Assembly (NCBI GenBank): GCA_026261815.1
Contig: JAMPIT010000566.1
Span: 25,941,001 to 26,005,000, forward strand
Reading direction: 5' to 3'
DNA length: 64,000 nt
Source: Monarcha castaneiventris obscurior
Taxonomy: Eukaryota > Chordata > Aves > Passeriformes > Monarchidae
Part shown: positions 48,761 through 59,720 of the stretch, piece after piece
Layout: each line of letters opens with the position of its first letter
How positions within the stretch are numbered: the first letter of the stretch is position 1
Notes under the pieces: model-generated
Seen by the model: the letters and a program-made list of their open reading frames with translations, nothing else
The model's database searches: none
What the model was told of the DNA's origin: nothing
Made by a program: the position numbers and the translations under genes

Positions 48761-48910
48761 ACATCTAAACAGCTCCTCCATCCTGTGCTATCGAATTAGT
48801 GCTTATAAAAAATCCCTGCACATTTTGTGAAGGGAAGAAAACTTGCTGATTGTGCAGATTGAAGTCATTAGATCGTTTCATTCCTAACAGTCTGCAAAAA
48901 CACATCTGAA

Positions 48911-49144
48911 TCATATGGTGGTATCCCATATGCCTGAAGAGAGTCTGTTGCAGGAGGTATCTTCTACCTTCTTCAGCAGCGTCGGCTTCTTACAAGGGGG
49001 TGGAGGTGGGGCTGTGATTCTTTGCTCAGTATTGTGCAATATTTGCTGCCAGTCTTCTCTCTCTTCACACAGCTTTCTCCTCCAATCTAGAAGCTCTTGT
49101 AGAGCCACACTCTCATTCTCAGAAAGTCTAAGCTGATGAATAAC
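48911..49144 (-). CDS. Terminal coding exon of an unrecognised coiled-coil protein
   Basis: The minus strand shows a strong acceptor, a long pyrimidine-rich stretch ending TTTTTTTCTCACAG, directly before 49144. The exon then reads 77 codons in phase 0 to a TGA at 48911. The peptide starts [12 protein letters not shown], continues with a charged helical segment ([18 protein letters not shown]) with coiled-coil-like leucine spacing, and then has five consecutive prolines followed by CKKPTLLKK. It ends GIWDTTI. A helix followed by a proline-rich, basic tail is typical of the C-terminus of a cytoskeletal or centrosomal coiled-coil protein, but that is an analogy only. I do not recognise the gene. 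Upstream exons must lie to the right on the minus strand; candidates are at 49722 and 59146. No CpG island is in the window, so the promoter is probably beyond its right edge. Confidence 0.65.
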   Translation of the reverse strand, partial: VIHQLRLSENESVALQELLDWRRKLCEEREDWQQILHNTEQRITAPPPPPCKKPTLLKKVEDTSCNRLSSGIWDTTI

Positions 49145-49374
49145 CTGTGAGAAAAAAATAATAACAATAACAATAACAATAATAATAAAGGTGGATAAAG
49201 AAAACAGATCAAATATGCCTGTTAATAATTTGAAGCAACCTCGTCCTCCAAAAGGGTTTTAAACTCTTTACACAGAAAACAAAGAACATTAGTGATTCAG
49301 AATTGCCCTATTGCAATCTTATGTCTGAAAGTCACAGAGCCTGAAGTCACGTCTGAAGTTGTATGAAGCAACTG
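49145..49374 (-). other. Probable intron before the terminal exon, with an AATAAC repeat
   Basis: The minus strand here gives the branch and pyrimidine region of the terminal exon. A minus-strand frame running from about 49545 to a stop at 49319 overlaps it, in a different register from the exon-like frame at 49375-49722. Confidence 0.4.
49158..49189. repeat. (AATAAC)n microsatellite
   Basis: Units of AATAAC and AATAAT directly upstream of the terminal exon on the minus strand. Read on that strand, (GTTATT)n contributes to the pyrimidine-rich part of the acceptor region. Confidence 0.85.
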
Positions 49375-49722
49375 TCAAAAATGAAACAAACGGAAAAAAC
49401 TCCCCTGTGTTGTCAAAGGGTACGTGAACATAATTCTCTGAAACACACAAAGCAGACTGCCTACAGCTGCTGCAGGAGTAGCAAGGTTTTTCTTCCAAAT
49501 GTAAGTACCCAAATAACCATAACCAAGAAACCATAACCTTTGTTGCATATTAGAATCAGTAAAGCTACTTGTCAGACAGATGTTATCCTTAGAACCAGAG
49601 GTCAGTCCTTGTCTTCCTCCAGAGTATACATTAACAACTTCAATTGTAGTTTCAGTTGGCCTGAACCTATTTATAAATTCATTCTGAAGTAGCCACAGTT
49701 CTGTACTAAATTCATAATCCAC
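49375..49722 (-). CDS. Possible coding exon, unrecognised; 3' limit unclear
   Basis: A minus-strand acceptor (CCGTTTCTTCTAG) precedes GTG GAT TAT at 49722, opening a frame of 115 codons to a TGA at 49375. The peptide begins VDYEFSTELWLLQNEFINRF and continues RPTETTIEVV. It is in phase 0 and would join directly to the donor of the exon at 58940. The best donor-like site inside the block is CAAAG|GTTATG (exon end 49538), which leaves phase 2. The terminal exon at 49144 needs phase 0, so the two do not join directly. A missing exon, an alternative last exon, or a chance frame are all possible. A second, shifted frame is open over 49319-49545. Confidence 0.3.
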   Translation of the reverse strand: MDYEFSTELWLLQNEFINRFRPTETTIEVVNVYSGGRQGLTSGSKDNICLTSSFTDSNMQQRLWFLGYGYLGTYIWKKNLATPAAAVGSLLCVFQRIMFTYPLTTQGSFFRLFHF

Positions 49723-52562
49723 CTAGAAGAAACGGTTCCCTTCCATTTAACTCTTCTATTCCAGTGACTGTTTATTTTGTTCAAGTCAGTTTGAAGCCCT
49801 CATAGCAGCACAAGTCCACGAAGCAATGAAGTCCATCTCACAGTCCTTTAAGACTTACTTGACACCTATGCAGTACAGCAGCCCCTAGAGCAGGTACCGA
49901 GATCTATTGGCTTGGGAGCTTTCTGTAACTAGAAAATATGAAACATATGAAACATATTTCATAATCATAACATCTAATAGCTCACAACCCTTATCCTGTT
50001 ACCTTCTTTCATAAGAACTCCACAGGAGCACCTGTAAGAGGCACCTATGGCATGACTAAAATGCCCACACTTCATCTCACACAGTGGGCTCATGTTAAGG
50101 TTGCATTTCTACTTGTCATAATGAGAGATGACTGCTTGTAAGTTATAGTAAAGGAAATGATGTGCAGTGCCCTTAAATTCTCATGAGACACCCCACACGA
50201 TTAGTTCCAGTTGCAAGGAAAGCTGAGGGACATTAAGGGTATTTTTGTCCCTGATAGGCAATGGGGTTCCTAGGGTAGAAGACTTTGTTATTGCCTGTGG
50301 CTCCCGCTGCTCCTTCATGGAATAGCAAGTGCCTGAGTACAGAGGCTTACCAGGCTTTACACTGTTATTTCAAATGTGTCCTGTGCAAGTCAGACCTTTC
50401 ACATGCACATGCTGTCAGAGAAGGAACGAGCCCTTACATGGATATGCCTGAATATCTACAGGGAATTGGCTTAATTTCTGGTTGGTTGATACTTCAAAGA
50501 GAAATGCATTAGCCTATATTAAGCCTTAATAGCAGGTATAATCAAGTACAGTTTAAAGTTCTGAATTGTTTTAAAAAAAAAGAAAAATGAAAATGTTTGA
50601 AAGTTATCATTAAAGTTATCTCAATTGCATATCATTATAAAATTAAAAACCTCTTTGCTTTTATATTTACACAAAATGCAACAGGGCATCTCAGCAACTC
50701 AAGTGAAAATGAAATGTTCCACAGATATTGCTAGAGGGATATCAGAGACAAAACGTACTTTTTCTTTTTTTCCGTGGTTTCTAAAATATGAGAAGACAAA
50801 AGTTTGCACTTGGAAACAACTTATCAAGAAAGAAAGGTCAGGTGGCTTTATCCTATAGAACAGCTGAATAGTTTGTGAGTCACCACGGCTTACTCATGGC
50901 CAGTTTCTGGAGTTTTTTGTGGGTTAAAATTATGAGCATAGTCCATTTTAGAAAACACATAGATTGGAATACAGTCTTCCCAATTTGGACGCCTTATTTG
51001 TACCTAAATTCAAGACATTTCATGAACCTGTGCTAGGCATGCTTCTCAGAGAGGTGCTGGAACACACAAGAACCAAGCTTTGTTAGATGGTCATCGCAAG
51101 AGTTACATATGAAACAGTTCCAGAGATAATTAATCAAAGACATACCTGAACACTGGAGGATAAATATAGTTATTAAAAAAAAAAAAAAAAAAAAAAGTTT
51201 TGAAACTCTGTAATTGGATGTGCTCTGGTGACAAAAGTTTAGATAGTATGACTAATGAAGTCTGGAAGAATTTTCAGATTGAGAGATGGACAAAGTATTT
51301 GAAAAAAGACAGCGCTACTGCTATTCCAAGGAACATAAGGCACATAGGGGCAGAGTAAGAAGTGAGTACATTTTGCCTGGGCAAGGAATTGACAAATGCA
51401 TCCTGTTAATAGCTTGTAGGCACTGAAGAAACCTTATTATACTGGCCCTGCTTATGGAAGCTGTAAATTAATACTGGGTCATCAGTTTCACTATAGAGCT
51501 CATTTTCCAGTGCATAGTGGACAAACGTTGGTTCAGTTCACAAATAAGTGTACCTATTTTATCGTAATTTCTTAAACAGGGATGGAAAAATATCTCAAAC
51601 GTTTATTCATTATGAAACTGATTTGGTAAATAAGCTGGAAAACAGCCTGCATGAAGGACATGAGATGAAACTGCAGTTGAAATTAAATGGGGGAAAATGC
51701 ATAAGAAGTGGCAGAGCTCTAAATGAACCAATTAATTTAATTAGATCTATTTGAATAACATGATATCTTTTCTCTTTTCCATTTATGATTAGACCTGTGA
51801 CAAGCTGAAGATCTATTATACATATTCATTATAGAAAAGGTTGACTGAATAATTTTACGTGAAGCACAATGTAAAACAGTAAGCTATGTTTCTTGATTAT
51901 TATTCTATATCCTGAGCAGGTATTTTATGAAGGGTGAATGATGCGTGTGGGAATTAATTACTTTAAGACTACTGATCTTTTTACTGGGCACTAAACAAAC
52001 AACTTCAACCAACTGTATCAGCAACAACAACTGTAGACCAGGATTTTCCTACTCAAAGTCAATGGTCAATCAGACATGGCAAACAGCATTTGGGCTAGAC
52101 CCACAAAACATATAGTATTTGAATAGTTGGCATTTAACAGCTCTGCCATTGAGTGGAAACACCATCCCTGTGTTTAGTATCCAGAACTCTTACTGAGCAA
52201 ACAAGAAAAGCTGAAGTGACAAAGACACACAAAAGAAGAGCTTGTAGAGTAACCACAGCTATTAACTGGCAACAGCAATGGATTGAAGGATTTAAACCAG
52301 ATCCGTATTTCCCTTGCAAAATGTGGAAAGATGGACAAAATAAATTTGTAATGAGCAGCCCAGTGAGGAGCTTTCAGGATTAATTCTTTCCACTTCACAG
52401 CCCAAACTCTCAGGCTGTAGCACCAAGTGCTCTCCTCCCAGCATCAAGGATTTTGGTTGGTCACAGAACACAAATGACTCAGTTACATCACAACATGCAT
52501 GGAAGGACTTTCATCATTCTCTAGAAGAAGGGAAATTAGAAGATGTGGATTCAACTTCTCTA
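49723..52562. other. Probable intronic sequence, no exon seen
   Basis: If the exon candidates on both sides belong to one gene this is intron. No mobile element is recognised. An A22 run lies at 51175-51196 and a short palindrome ATGAAACATATTTCAT near 49946-49961. Open frames of 60-77 codons on the plus strand have no supporting signals. Confidence 0.45.
51175..51196 (+). repeat. poly(A) run, 22 bases
   Basis: Twenty-two consecutive A residues, preceded by TAGTTATT. No retrocopied gene body is recognised upstream. Confidence 0.9.
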
Positions 52563-53130
52563 TGTTGGTCCTAGCTGAGATGAAGATCATTTTCCTCTTT
52601 GCATTGGTAGCTAGAAAGCAGCTGATAACTCTCCAGTGTTTTGGCTGCTGCTGAGCAGAGCTGGCACAGCCTCAGCTCTGTCTCTCCAACACTCCCACCT
52701 GACCAGTAGGCAGGGGGTGGGCAACAGCTTGGGAGGGGACACAACTAGGCCAGCTGACCCAAACTGACCAAGGGGATATTCCATACCATATGCTGTCTGC
52801 ACACCTATAGGAAAAAGGAGGGGGAAGGAGAGACATTTGTTATTTACATTTGCCTTCCAGAAAAACATCCACATATGCTGAAGCCCTGCTTCCCAGGAAG
52901 TAGCCAGACATTGCTTGCTGATCAGAAGTAGAGAATAAAATATTTTTGGTTTATTTTCTTTTTCCTTTGCTGCTTCCATGTGCACAACCTTCACTTTTGT
53001 TTTAGTAAACTCTCTATATCTTGACCCATGAATTTTTTTCCATTTTATTTTTTCCTCTGTCCTGTTGCAGAGGGGAGTGATAGAGCAGCTTGGCGGGCAC
53101 TTGGTGTCCAGCCAGGGTCAACCCACCACA
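52563..53130 (+). mobile_element. Solo LTR of the same avian ERVL family
   Basis: The copy starts near TGTTGGTCCTAGCTGAGATG and shows the family blocks in order: 'ttttggctgctgctgagcag', 'cttgggaggggacacaac', 'cagctgacccaaactgacc', 'aaggggatattccataccatatg', a T-rich region, and the end 'agccagggtcaacccaccaca'. Length is about 568 bp. The core is closer to the consensus I recall than the copy at 20.8 kb. A GTTCT after the end pairs only loosely with CTTCT near the start, so the duplication and the exact 5' boundary are uncertain. No internal genes follow. The minus-strand frame of 127 codons across it is an artefact. It would be antisense within an intron if the minus-strand gene model holds. 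Confidence 0.9.
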
Positions 53131-56100
53131 GTTCTTTCAGGCTGAGGAAGAGACCAAGTTCCCACATGCTGAGAGAACACTTCAAGTACAAGGGGTGGAC
53201 TCTGAGTGCAGAGCAGAAGGACTCTGACTCCAGTGCTTTGTGCTGTCAGATTAGTGTGCTGAAGTAAAACCTTCAGAGAGAGTCCCTTGTGGTTTTAGTG
53301 CACAAAAAAGCACTGGAGACAGAGCACTTTGGTTATATGCTGGCAGTCATGAAAATCTTGGAGCACAATCTTGCCTATACACATTTGAGTATTGCATAGT
53401 CATTCGAGAATGAGGCTCTGAACTGCCTTCTGGATTTAGGCTTCTAAATTCTGCCTAGATTTCACTTTACAGCCTAAAGCAGACATGCTGGATTTCAACT
53501 TTGTCTTAGAATCAAGATGAGTTGCTATAAGGTAAGTCAGTAAATTATTTTAATTACAGTCTATTTCATATGCAAGTTAAAAATTCAGCAAGTTTTTAAT
53601 TATAGAAAGTAGAAGGTTTCATATTTTAAATAATTTGTGACAAAAAGTATGCCAGATAAAATGATTAACTGGCACATTTAAAATTAACTTTGAGTTATTT
53701 AGAGATTTTGCTCTAGCATCTCAAGAAATTCATTCTGCTTTAAAAGATCAAATGCTATAACTTTACAGAGGATGTTTTGTAACATTCAGAAGCAAAGAAC
53801 TTATATTCTCTGTGTGTCAAATGCAACGGAGTCTTAATCATCGGCCTGTGACTAAAGGGCTTATTACACAGTCTGACAAACAGAGACTTACTATTGGTAG
53901 ATTCTTTTCAGTATTTCACTTCAGTTTGCTCCCTCACTGACCAAATGTAGGGTTTACCTTTTAAAAAATATTTGTATACTACAATACTAATTTTTTCATT
54001 TGTGAATGCACTTTTTACTATTATTTACTATTATTATTTACTATATTATTCACCAGAAATGAAGTATTTAATTATATATGAAAATTACATATTATTTAAA
54101 ACATACAAACAATTTTCTTTGCACAAAATGTAGCACTTCATGTTGTATTACAGTTCTGGTTTTAATTGCTTCTTTAAATTTTAGTAAGATTCCTGCCTAT
54201 AGATATATAAGCACAAGAGGAAATCACAGCACAATTTAAGGACAGGCAAAGCATATAAACCTGTGTTGCTGAGACATTTCCATTTTGTAGCTAGTTCATA
54301 TTTTTTGTTTGGAGAAATAATGCCAGCTGTTTTCTTCAACAGATTTATCAATGTTGGTGCTTTAAAGTAACTGTCAGTAAATGCTCACAGTTAATTATTA
54401 CATGATTGATTTTTATCTTCCATTAGCAAAGTTGAGGTCCCATCATGGAATCTTTGGGAAGACTGAGTTCAGAAGAGCAGTGAATTTACCTTTCTAAACT
54501 TCGACTAGGATCTAAAGTGAATTATGCAATAAATGAAAAATGTTTATAATAAATTACCATAATTATTTTAGAAAGGAAACTGCCTTGACAAAACCCCTGT
54601 TTACAATCTCTTTCAGTTTGTAGGCTGCCTAAATATGAAAGCCAAATAAATTTCAGCCAATACGTGACTCACATTTAACTTTATATTACAGCCCTCAAAA
54701 GCAGTTCACAGACCCCAGTGGATCTTCTGTGGATCCTCAGTTTTAAAGGCAGTAATGATAAGGATGTTCTTACCTCGTATTTCAAAATCAAAGACCATTT
54801 CATTCAGTAATTCAGAAAATAATTCTTACTGCAATCAGTTATTAGCAAGAGCAATATATTTTGATTCAACTTATATGCAACTCCCACAAAAATGTTTCTA
54901 ACTCATTTTAATGGTTTCATTTTTTAAATTTAATTTTTTTTAATCTGATAAGCCCCTACACTGACTCTTTCCAAACATGCATGTCACAACTTCATTTCCA
55001 ACCTATAGAAAAGGCACACTGCAACCCCTCCAAAAATCCTAACCCTTCAGGTACCAACAGGTATGTTTGGGGTTATTTTTATGTTAAAGAAAGAGCAGAA
55101 AACAGGAAAGGATTGTTTTTCCACCAACTACTGAATCAAGGAAAATTAAAAATCTGTTAGTATACATGTTATTCACCAATATAATATTCACTTAAATATA
55201 TAAGGGGAAAGTGCACAGTTAGCTAAGGGTGTGTTAACAAGCCTAGGTAAGTGTTCAACATAAATCAAATCAATATGTAAAATTGTGTTTGACTGAGAAA
55301 CCTGCATTAGCCATATAAGACCCCAGCAGGGAGCACAGAGCAGCTACGATAAATGAGCTTACATGCTTCAAAATTCCAATTAAAATCTTCAAACACAATT
55401 GTAATGCTGGGACCCAAACTGATTCACATGATTGTCATGTGAGTGCTGGGACAGGTATTTTTTTGCGATAGCAGACCCACTGGATGTAATAACTTGATAT
55501 GTGATATACAACAATAAAATTATTTTAGTTAATTGTTCTTTTATACTGCTGATGATTTTTCTTTGTGTTGGAACAACTTTACAATGTCCAAAAATAAAGC
55601 TCCGAATGGATGTCAAACTGGAAAGGAGAAAATGGCAAAGAAGACAGGTGCTTTGTCTGGTGCAAATCTGGAAGTGCTCTGGAGGAGGCATGCCAGCAAA
55701 AAATTAATGAGATCCATAACTGAAAATACATTGCATTTGCTTTTTTCTAAACAGGAAAATATCTCAGGTAAATTTTCGTATTACATCAAAAGAAGAAACC
55801 AATTTTAGAACAGGTCTTGTTATATGGATGACATACCAAAGGAAGTAATAACTTGGCTGAACTATAAAAATTTGGGATTATCTTAAAAGTAACTTTGTAT
55901 TTAAAATAAAATTTAAAAGGGACTACATTTATGAACAAAAATGCATTGACACATGATTCAGTTATAAATCTTTTCCCTTCTGACAAGCGATTTACAACTC
56001 TCTGTTGGATTTTTTTTCAAGGGACAGATTCAGTTTTCTTCCAAACATCAGTTGTGGAATGATGCTGGAAGCGGGAAATTGTGTCAGAGATCATGCAGAC

Positions 56101-58939
56101 ACAGGTATCTTAGATTGCCCAGTCCAGCCCTCTGCTATCACATGGCACTTGGAAAGCTCTCAAACTTCATCCTAAAAAATTAATTCCACTGTTTGCCTGA
56201 GTTTCACTTTCACTTTCTGATAGGAGTTTCCAGGAGAATTAATGGAAGAAAAATGTGTTAAGGATTACTATCTACAAAATGAACTCTGCCTCCAGATGCC
56301 CTTCCTCACAGACCACTGGAAACTGAGAGATCATACTTGCGAAAGGGACACCTCGTATCTCTGTCTTTACCCTGCATAGCAGAGCCTTGTTTTTATCAGA
56401 AAGAGAATCTTGGCCTACACATACCTTTACTGTGCCTCAGGCTGGATATTTTTCATTCTTCATCTAACTGCGATTCTATTTCTGGTGGAAGTTGTCTGAT
56501 TTTCTGCCATACTGTTGTGGTTCCCTGTAGGTTTTTGTTGTTGTTGTTTATTAGGCTTTTCTTTGCTTTTTGTTTGATTTGAGGGAGACAGAGGTGGTTG
56601 TTTGTTTTGGGGTGATTTTTTTTATTATCCTTTTTTGAAGTAATACATTTTAGTCACAAAAGCTGGACCTGTCTTCCAGACATTTTCATCTTTCAGTGAA
56701 GTAGTTATCAATATTATAAAAAAATATATCAATAGTTATATCACAATATTATCAATTAATTATGTTAGTCATCTTCCATACAGGCTGGAAGTATCTCAGC
56801 AATCAAACAAAGATAATATATCTTTGCAAAATAAAATCAGCACACAAAACCTGAATACAACTGTAATTTGCAATCTGGTAGAAAATATTAGCACATGGTA
56901 GATAATGTTCAATAATATATGACAGGCACACTGGTTACCTGAGCTGGGAATAGAGTTGGACAAATCTATACATTCAAAACAGGGCTGTATTTTGTTTATT
57001 TGGATCTTGTGGCTTTCAATTTGTAATTTTTTTTTTCTGAGTTTCTTTCAACTCTAGATTCCTGATGTCAACTGAAAAGTGACACATTCCCAGAGTGACT
57101 AAAACATCAACCATCAACAAATACTGAAGGGTTTTTTTCTCCAAGGTAATATTTGTTGCCAGATAAACTGATTATACAATGCTCTTCAAAACATTCAGAG
57201 CATCCCCCTAATTTGCCTCTGATGCTTGAGAAAAAGAATATGTTCAGACAGCAACTGTGTCTTTCTCAAGATTAGCTCTGAAAACAAATCCTTTATCATC
57301 AAGGTTTTCGGAACAGCTGACCTAACAATGCTGATACTGCTTTGCACATAATCTAAAAAAAAATATCTGACAAACTAAGTCATGTTGCTACTTAATTGAT
57401 CACTGCCCTTTTATGGCAAGATATTTTATTTGACTAAATAGACACTACATTTGCCACAATGCTTTGAAAGCAATTACAAAAACAATCATCAACTTGTATT
57501 TGCTGTAGTTGGGCATCATCCTTTATTGTATAGAAACACTACACTTGTGGTCAAACAATGTTAGAGGAAAACATCATTTAATTGACGGTCTGCTAGCATT
57601 CCAAATCTCTGCTATCTGTATGTGGCAGTGAGTGACAGCAAGAGAATGAAGGGCAGAGGAATTAATTTATTCCCTCTCACACTGGGCACTTCTAAGCGAG
57701 AAGTGCTGTCACCCTCCACAGGTGCTGTCAGTGGCGTGGTGGACCACACTCCTGCTGAGCTCAAATTTGAAGCAGCCTTTTAAGGTGAGCCACTGGCCAT
57801 TGTGGCAGCCAAAGAAGGGTAATTACACCCTTTAGCCAAACACCAGAGCTTGGGGAGGGCACGGGGATACTCAGGAGGTTTTGTTCCCTTCTCTTCTACA
57901 GTGTCATCTAGCAGGGGCAAATGCAGTGAGGATGAAGCACTGGAGACAGAAAAGGGGCTTGGAATGTGTAAGGAGCTGGCTGTGGCATCAGCTGGTTCAG
58001 AGAGGAGGATCTGTGCTTTCATCCGTGGAGGTCACAGCGGTCAGACCTGGGATATACCTGCTCAGCAGAGGGGCACCAGCCCTCCAAGAGCCCTTCACAC
58101 ATAAACACAAGGTAATGTACTTATTGATGAATTTACACTATGCATTGCCTCATACCATTTAAACTATAAGGCATATGCTTTTGACTGTAAGTCTTCTAAA
58201 AATAAAGCCACAATGTGTTATAGGACCTGATTTTTGTTTATGTGTGTGACATTACAAAGAGTATTCTTTGGCATTACAGTCAAAACAATAAACAAAACAC
58301 AATGCAGGGGGATGTACTGATTCAGATCAATGATAAGTATATAACATTCTATGTCTTCTCTTGGATGTTACGTGTTTACAAAGGTGTTGGTGGTTTTTTT
58401 TTTTTACTACAGCAGACCTGTTTGATTGTCACTTTTTGCTTCAAAGATGATCAAAGACTGCTTTCAGCTAATAGGCAAACATGACAGACAATAAGAAGGA
58501 ATGTTAGAGCCCAGTATTTAGAAGTGTGACAATGGGTGGGGGATAGCAACACATTGCAACACATTCTTGACTATCCATTTTTTCAAACTTTTGAACAGTC
58601 AACAAAAGAAGTGATTGGCAACAAATATTAAATCAAGTAGGAACAAAGAAGACCCTTGAAACCATAATGAATATGCAGCTCTTTTTGTGGGAAGAGACTG
58701 CTGAAAGCAATGAGATTTCATGAAATAAGATCTATGGCTTAAGCTGTAATGAAACAATAAATACATACTTCACGAATATGAAAAGACATTTCCAATTTAA
58801 CATTGTCAGATGTTGGATCCTATATTACTGCAATCTGCCAATCTGCATCATGGGGCTTAAATGAAATAGAAGAGATAAGACTTCAGATTTTCTAATATAA
58901 CCATATGTGAAAAAAATAACCGCGAATTTTTTATCTCAC
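53131..58939. other. Probable intron, AT-rich, no exon seen
   Basis: No secure exon or mobile element. A TTACTATTA repeat lies at about 54010-54045, and T- and G-rich low-complexity sequence at about 56530-56640. A GC-richer segment at 57600-58100 has open frames on both strands and an acceptor-like CTGTCTCCAG near 57931 on the minus strand. No convincing donor was found, so it is not called. Confidence 0.4.
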
Positions 58940-59146
58940 CTCTTTGAACACATGACAGATAAAACATATTTCAGAAGTGGGTAACGAAAATCCTACACCA
59001 GGGTATGTCATATGTCTGATATTACTTAAACAAGCAGCTTGCCATCTTGGTAGGTTATTTGTGTCTTGTTCTGGGAGCATTTCCACAGGACTGAATGCAC
59101 GTGACATCATCTGATTACAAATAAGCAAATATTCAGCCATTCGGAG
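58940..59146 (-). CDS. Likely internal coding exon, unrecognised protein
   Basis: On the minus strand the block of 69 codons lies between an acceptor (CTCTTTGTCCAGTTTAG|CTC) and a strong donor (AAAGAG|GTGAGA). It is phase 0 at both ends and has no stop in frame. The peptide begins LRMAEYLLICNQMMSRAF, passes SPVEMLPEQD and PRWQAACLSNIRHM, and ends SEICFICHVFKE. The composition is that of a globular domain and not low complexity. If the acceptor is ignored, an ATG at 59140 could be a start, and a TATAAAA word lies about 50 bp upstream, so a first coding exon is an alternative. Its donor phase fits the acceptor at 49722, giving …VFKE|VDYEF…. I do not recognise the gene. A chance exon is possible, but acceptor, donor and open frame together make it the second-best coding call here. 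Confidence 0.45.
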
Positions 59147-59365
59147 CTAAACTGGACAAAGAGGCTTTGCATCAATCAATAAAAAATTTTATACCTTTCT
59201 TCTGGGACAACCAAATCTTCAGGAGACTATGGTTAAGACCCAACTTGCATAGAATGCAACCTTAAAATATAGGCAATCATTACAATTATTTTTATTTTAT
59301 GGTACATAAAAGATCACATTGATATGTGCATGAAGATGAATATCATATCTGGAACATCACATAGA

Positions 59366-59720
59366 CTTTCCACTTTTTTCCTCCATAGTCCCTCTCTTTT
59401 TACTGCATCACCCTCTGTTCTATTCTTGGTTCTTTCCCTCCTGTTCTTATCTTCCTTTTAGGTTTCTTTTTTCCTCACTTCTTTGGGTTGATTTCTTCTC
59501 TCTGGCTCTTCCTTCTTTCTTCTTTCTAAATCCCTTATTCCATTTAATTATTTACCTTCTCTCTCAGGTTTTTTTATTCTTTTTCCAAAATTACTTCTTA
59601 GAATCATCCGTTATCTGTGCCTGGTTTACTCCTCACTCCCACCCCACACACATGCTTATTATCACTCTAGTCTTTAATCTGTCCCTCACTTCCCATCTGT
59701 TCATTATCTCCAGGTTGTCC
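59366..59720 (+). repeat. Long pyrimidine-rich tract
   Basis: About 350 bp in which C and T dominate the plus strand (runs such as CTTCCTTCTTTCTTCTTTC near 59505-59527), with purine interruptions. It is not a clean short-unit microsatellite. It lies 220 bp upstream, in minus-strand terms, of the exon at 58940-59146, where it reads as a purine-rich tract. Confidence 0.7.

Larger units (their letters stand above)
48305..48910 (-). other. Probable 3' untranslated region of the minus-strand gene
   Basis: This is the stretch between the stop codon at 48911 and the candidate AATAAA. It has no open frame of note and contains two alternating purine-pyrimidine microsatellites. It is called only by position relative to the exon, not by transcript evidence. 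Confidence 0.35.

Noticed and set aside
48641..48830. A 61-codon plus-strand frame with YIYTYAYIY-type repeats
   Set aside because: It is a translation of the TA/CA microsatellite.
51175..51196. An A22 run considered as the tail of a processed retrocopy
   Set aside because: No AATAAA in the correct position, no gene-like sequence upstream and no flanking duplication seen.
52611..52994. A 127-codon minus-strand open frame
   Set aside because: It is antisense to the second ERVL solo LTR.
57780..58162. Minus- and plus-strand frames of 80-93 codons with an acceptor-like CTGTCTCCAG
   Set aside because: No matching donor or phase with the neighbouring exon candidates, and both strands are open, which points to composition and not coding constraint.
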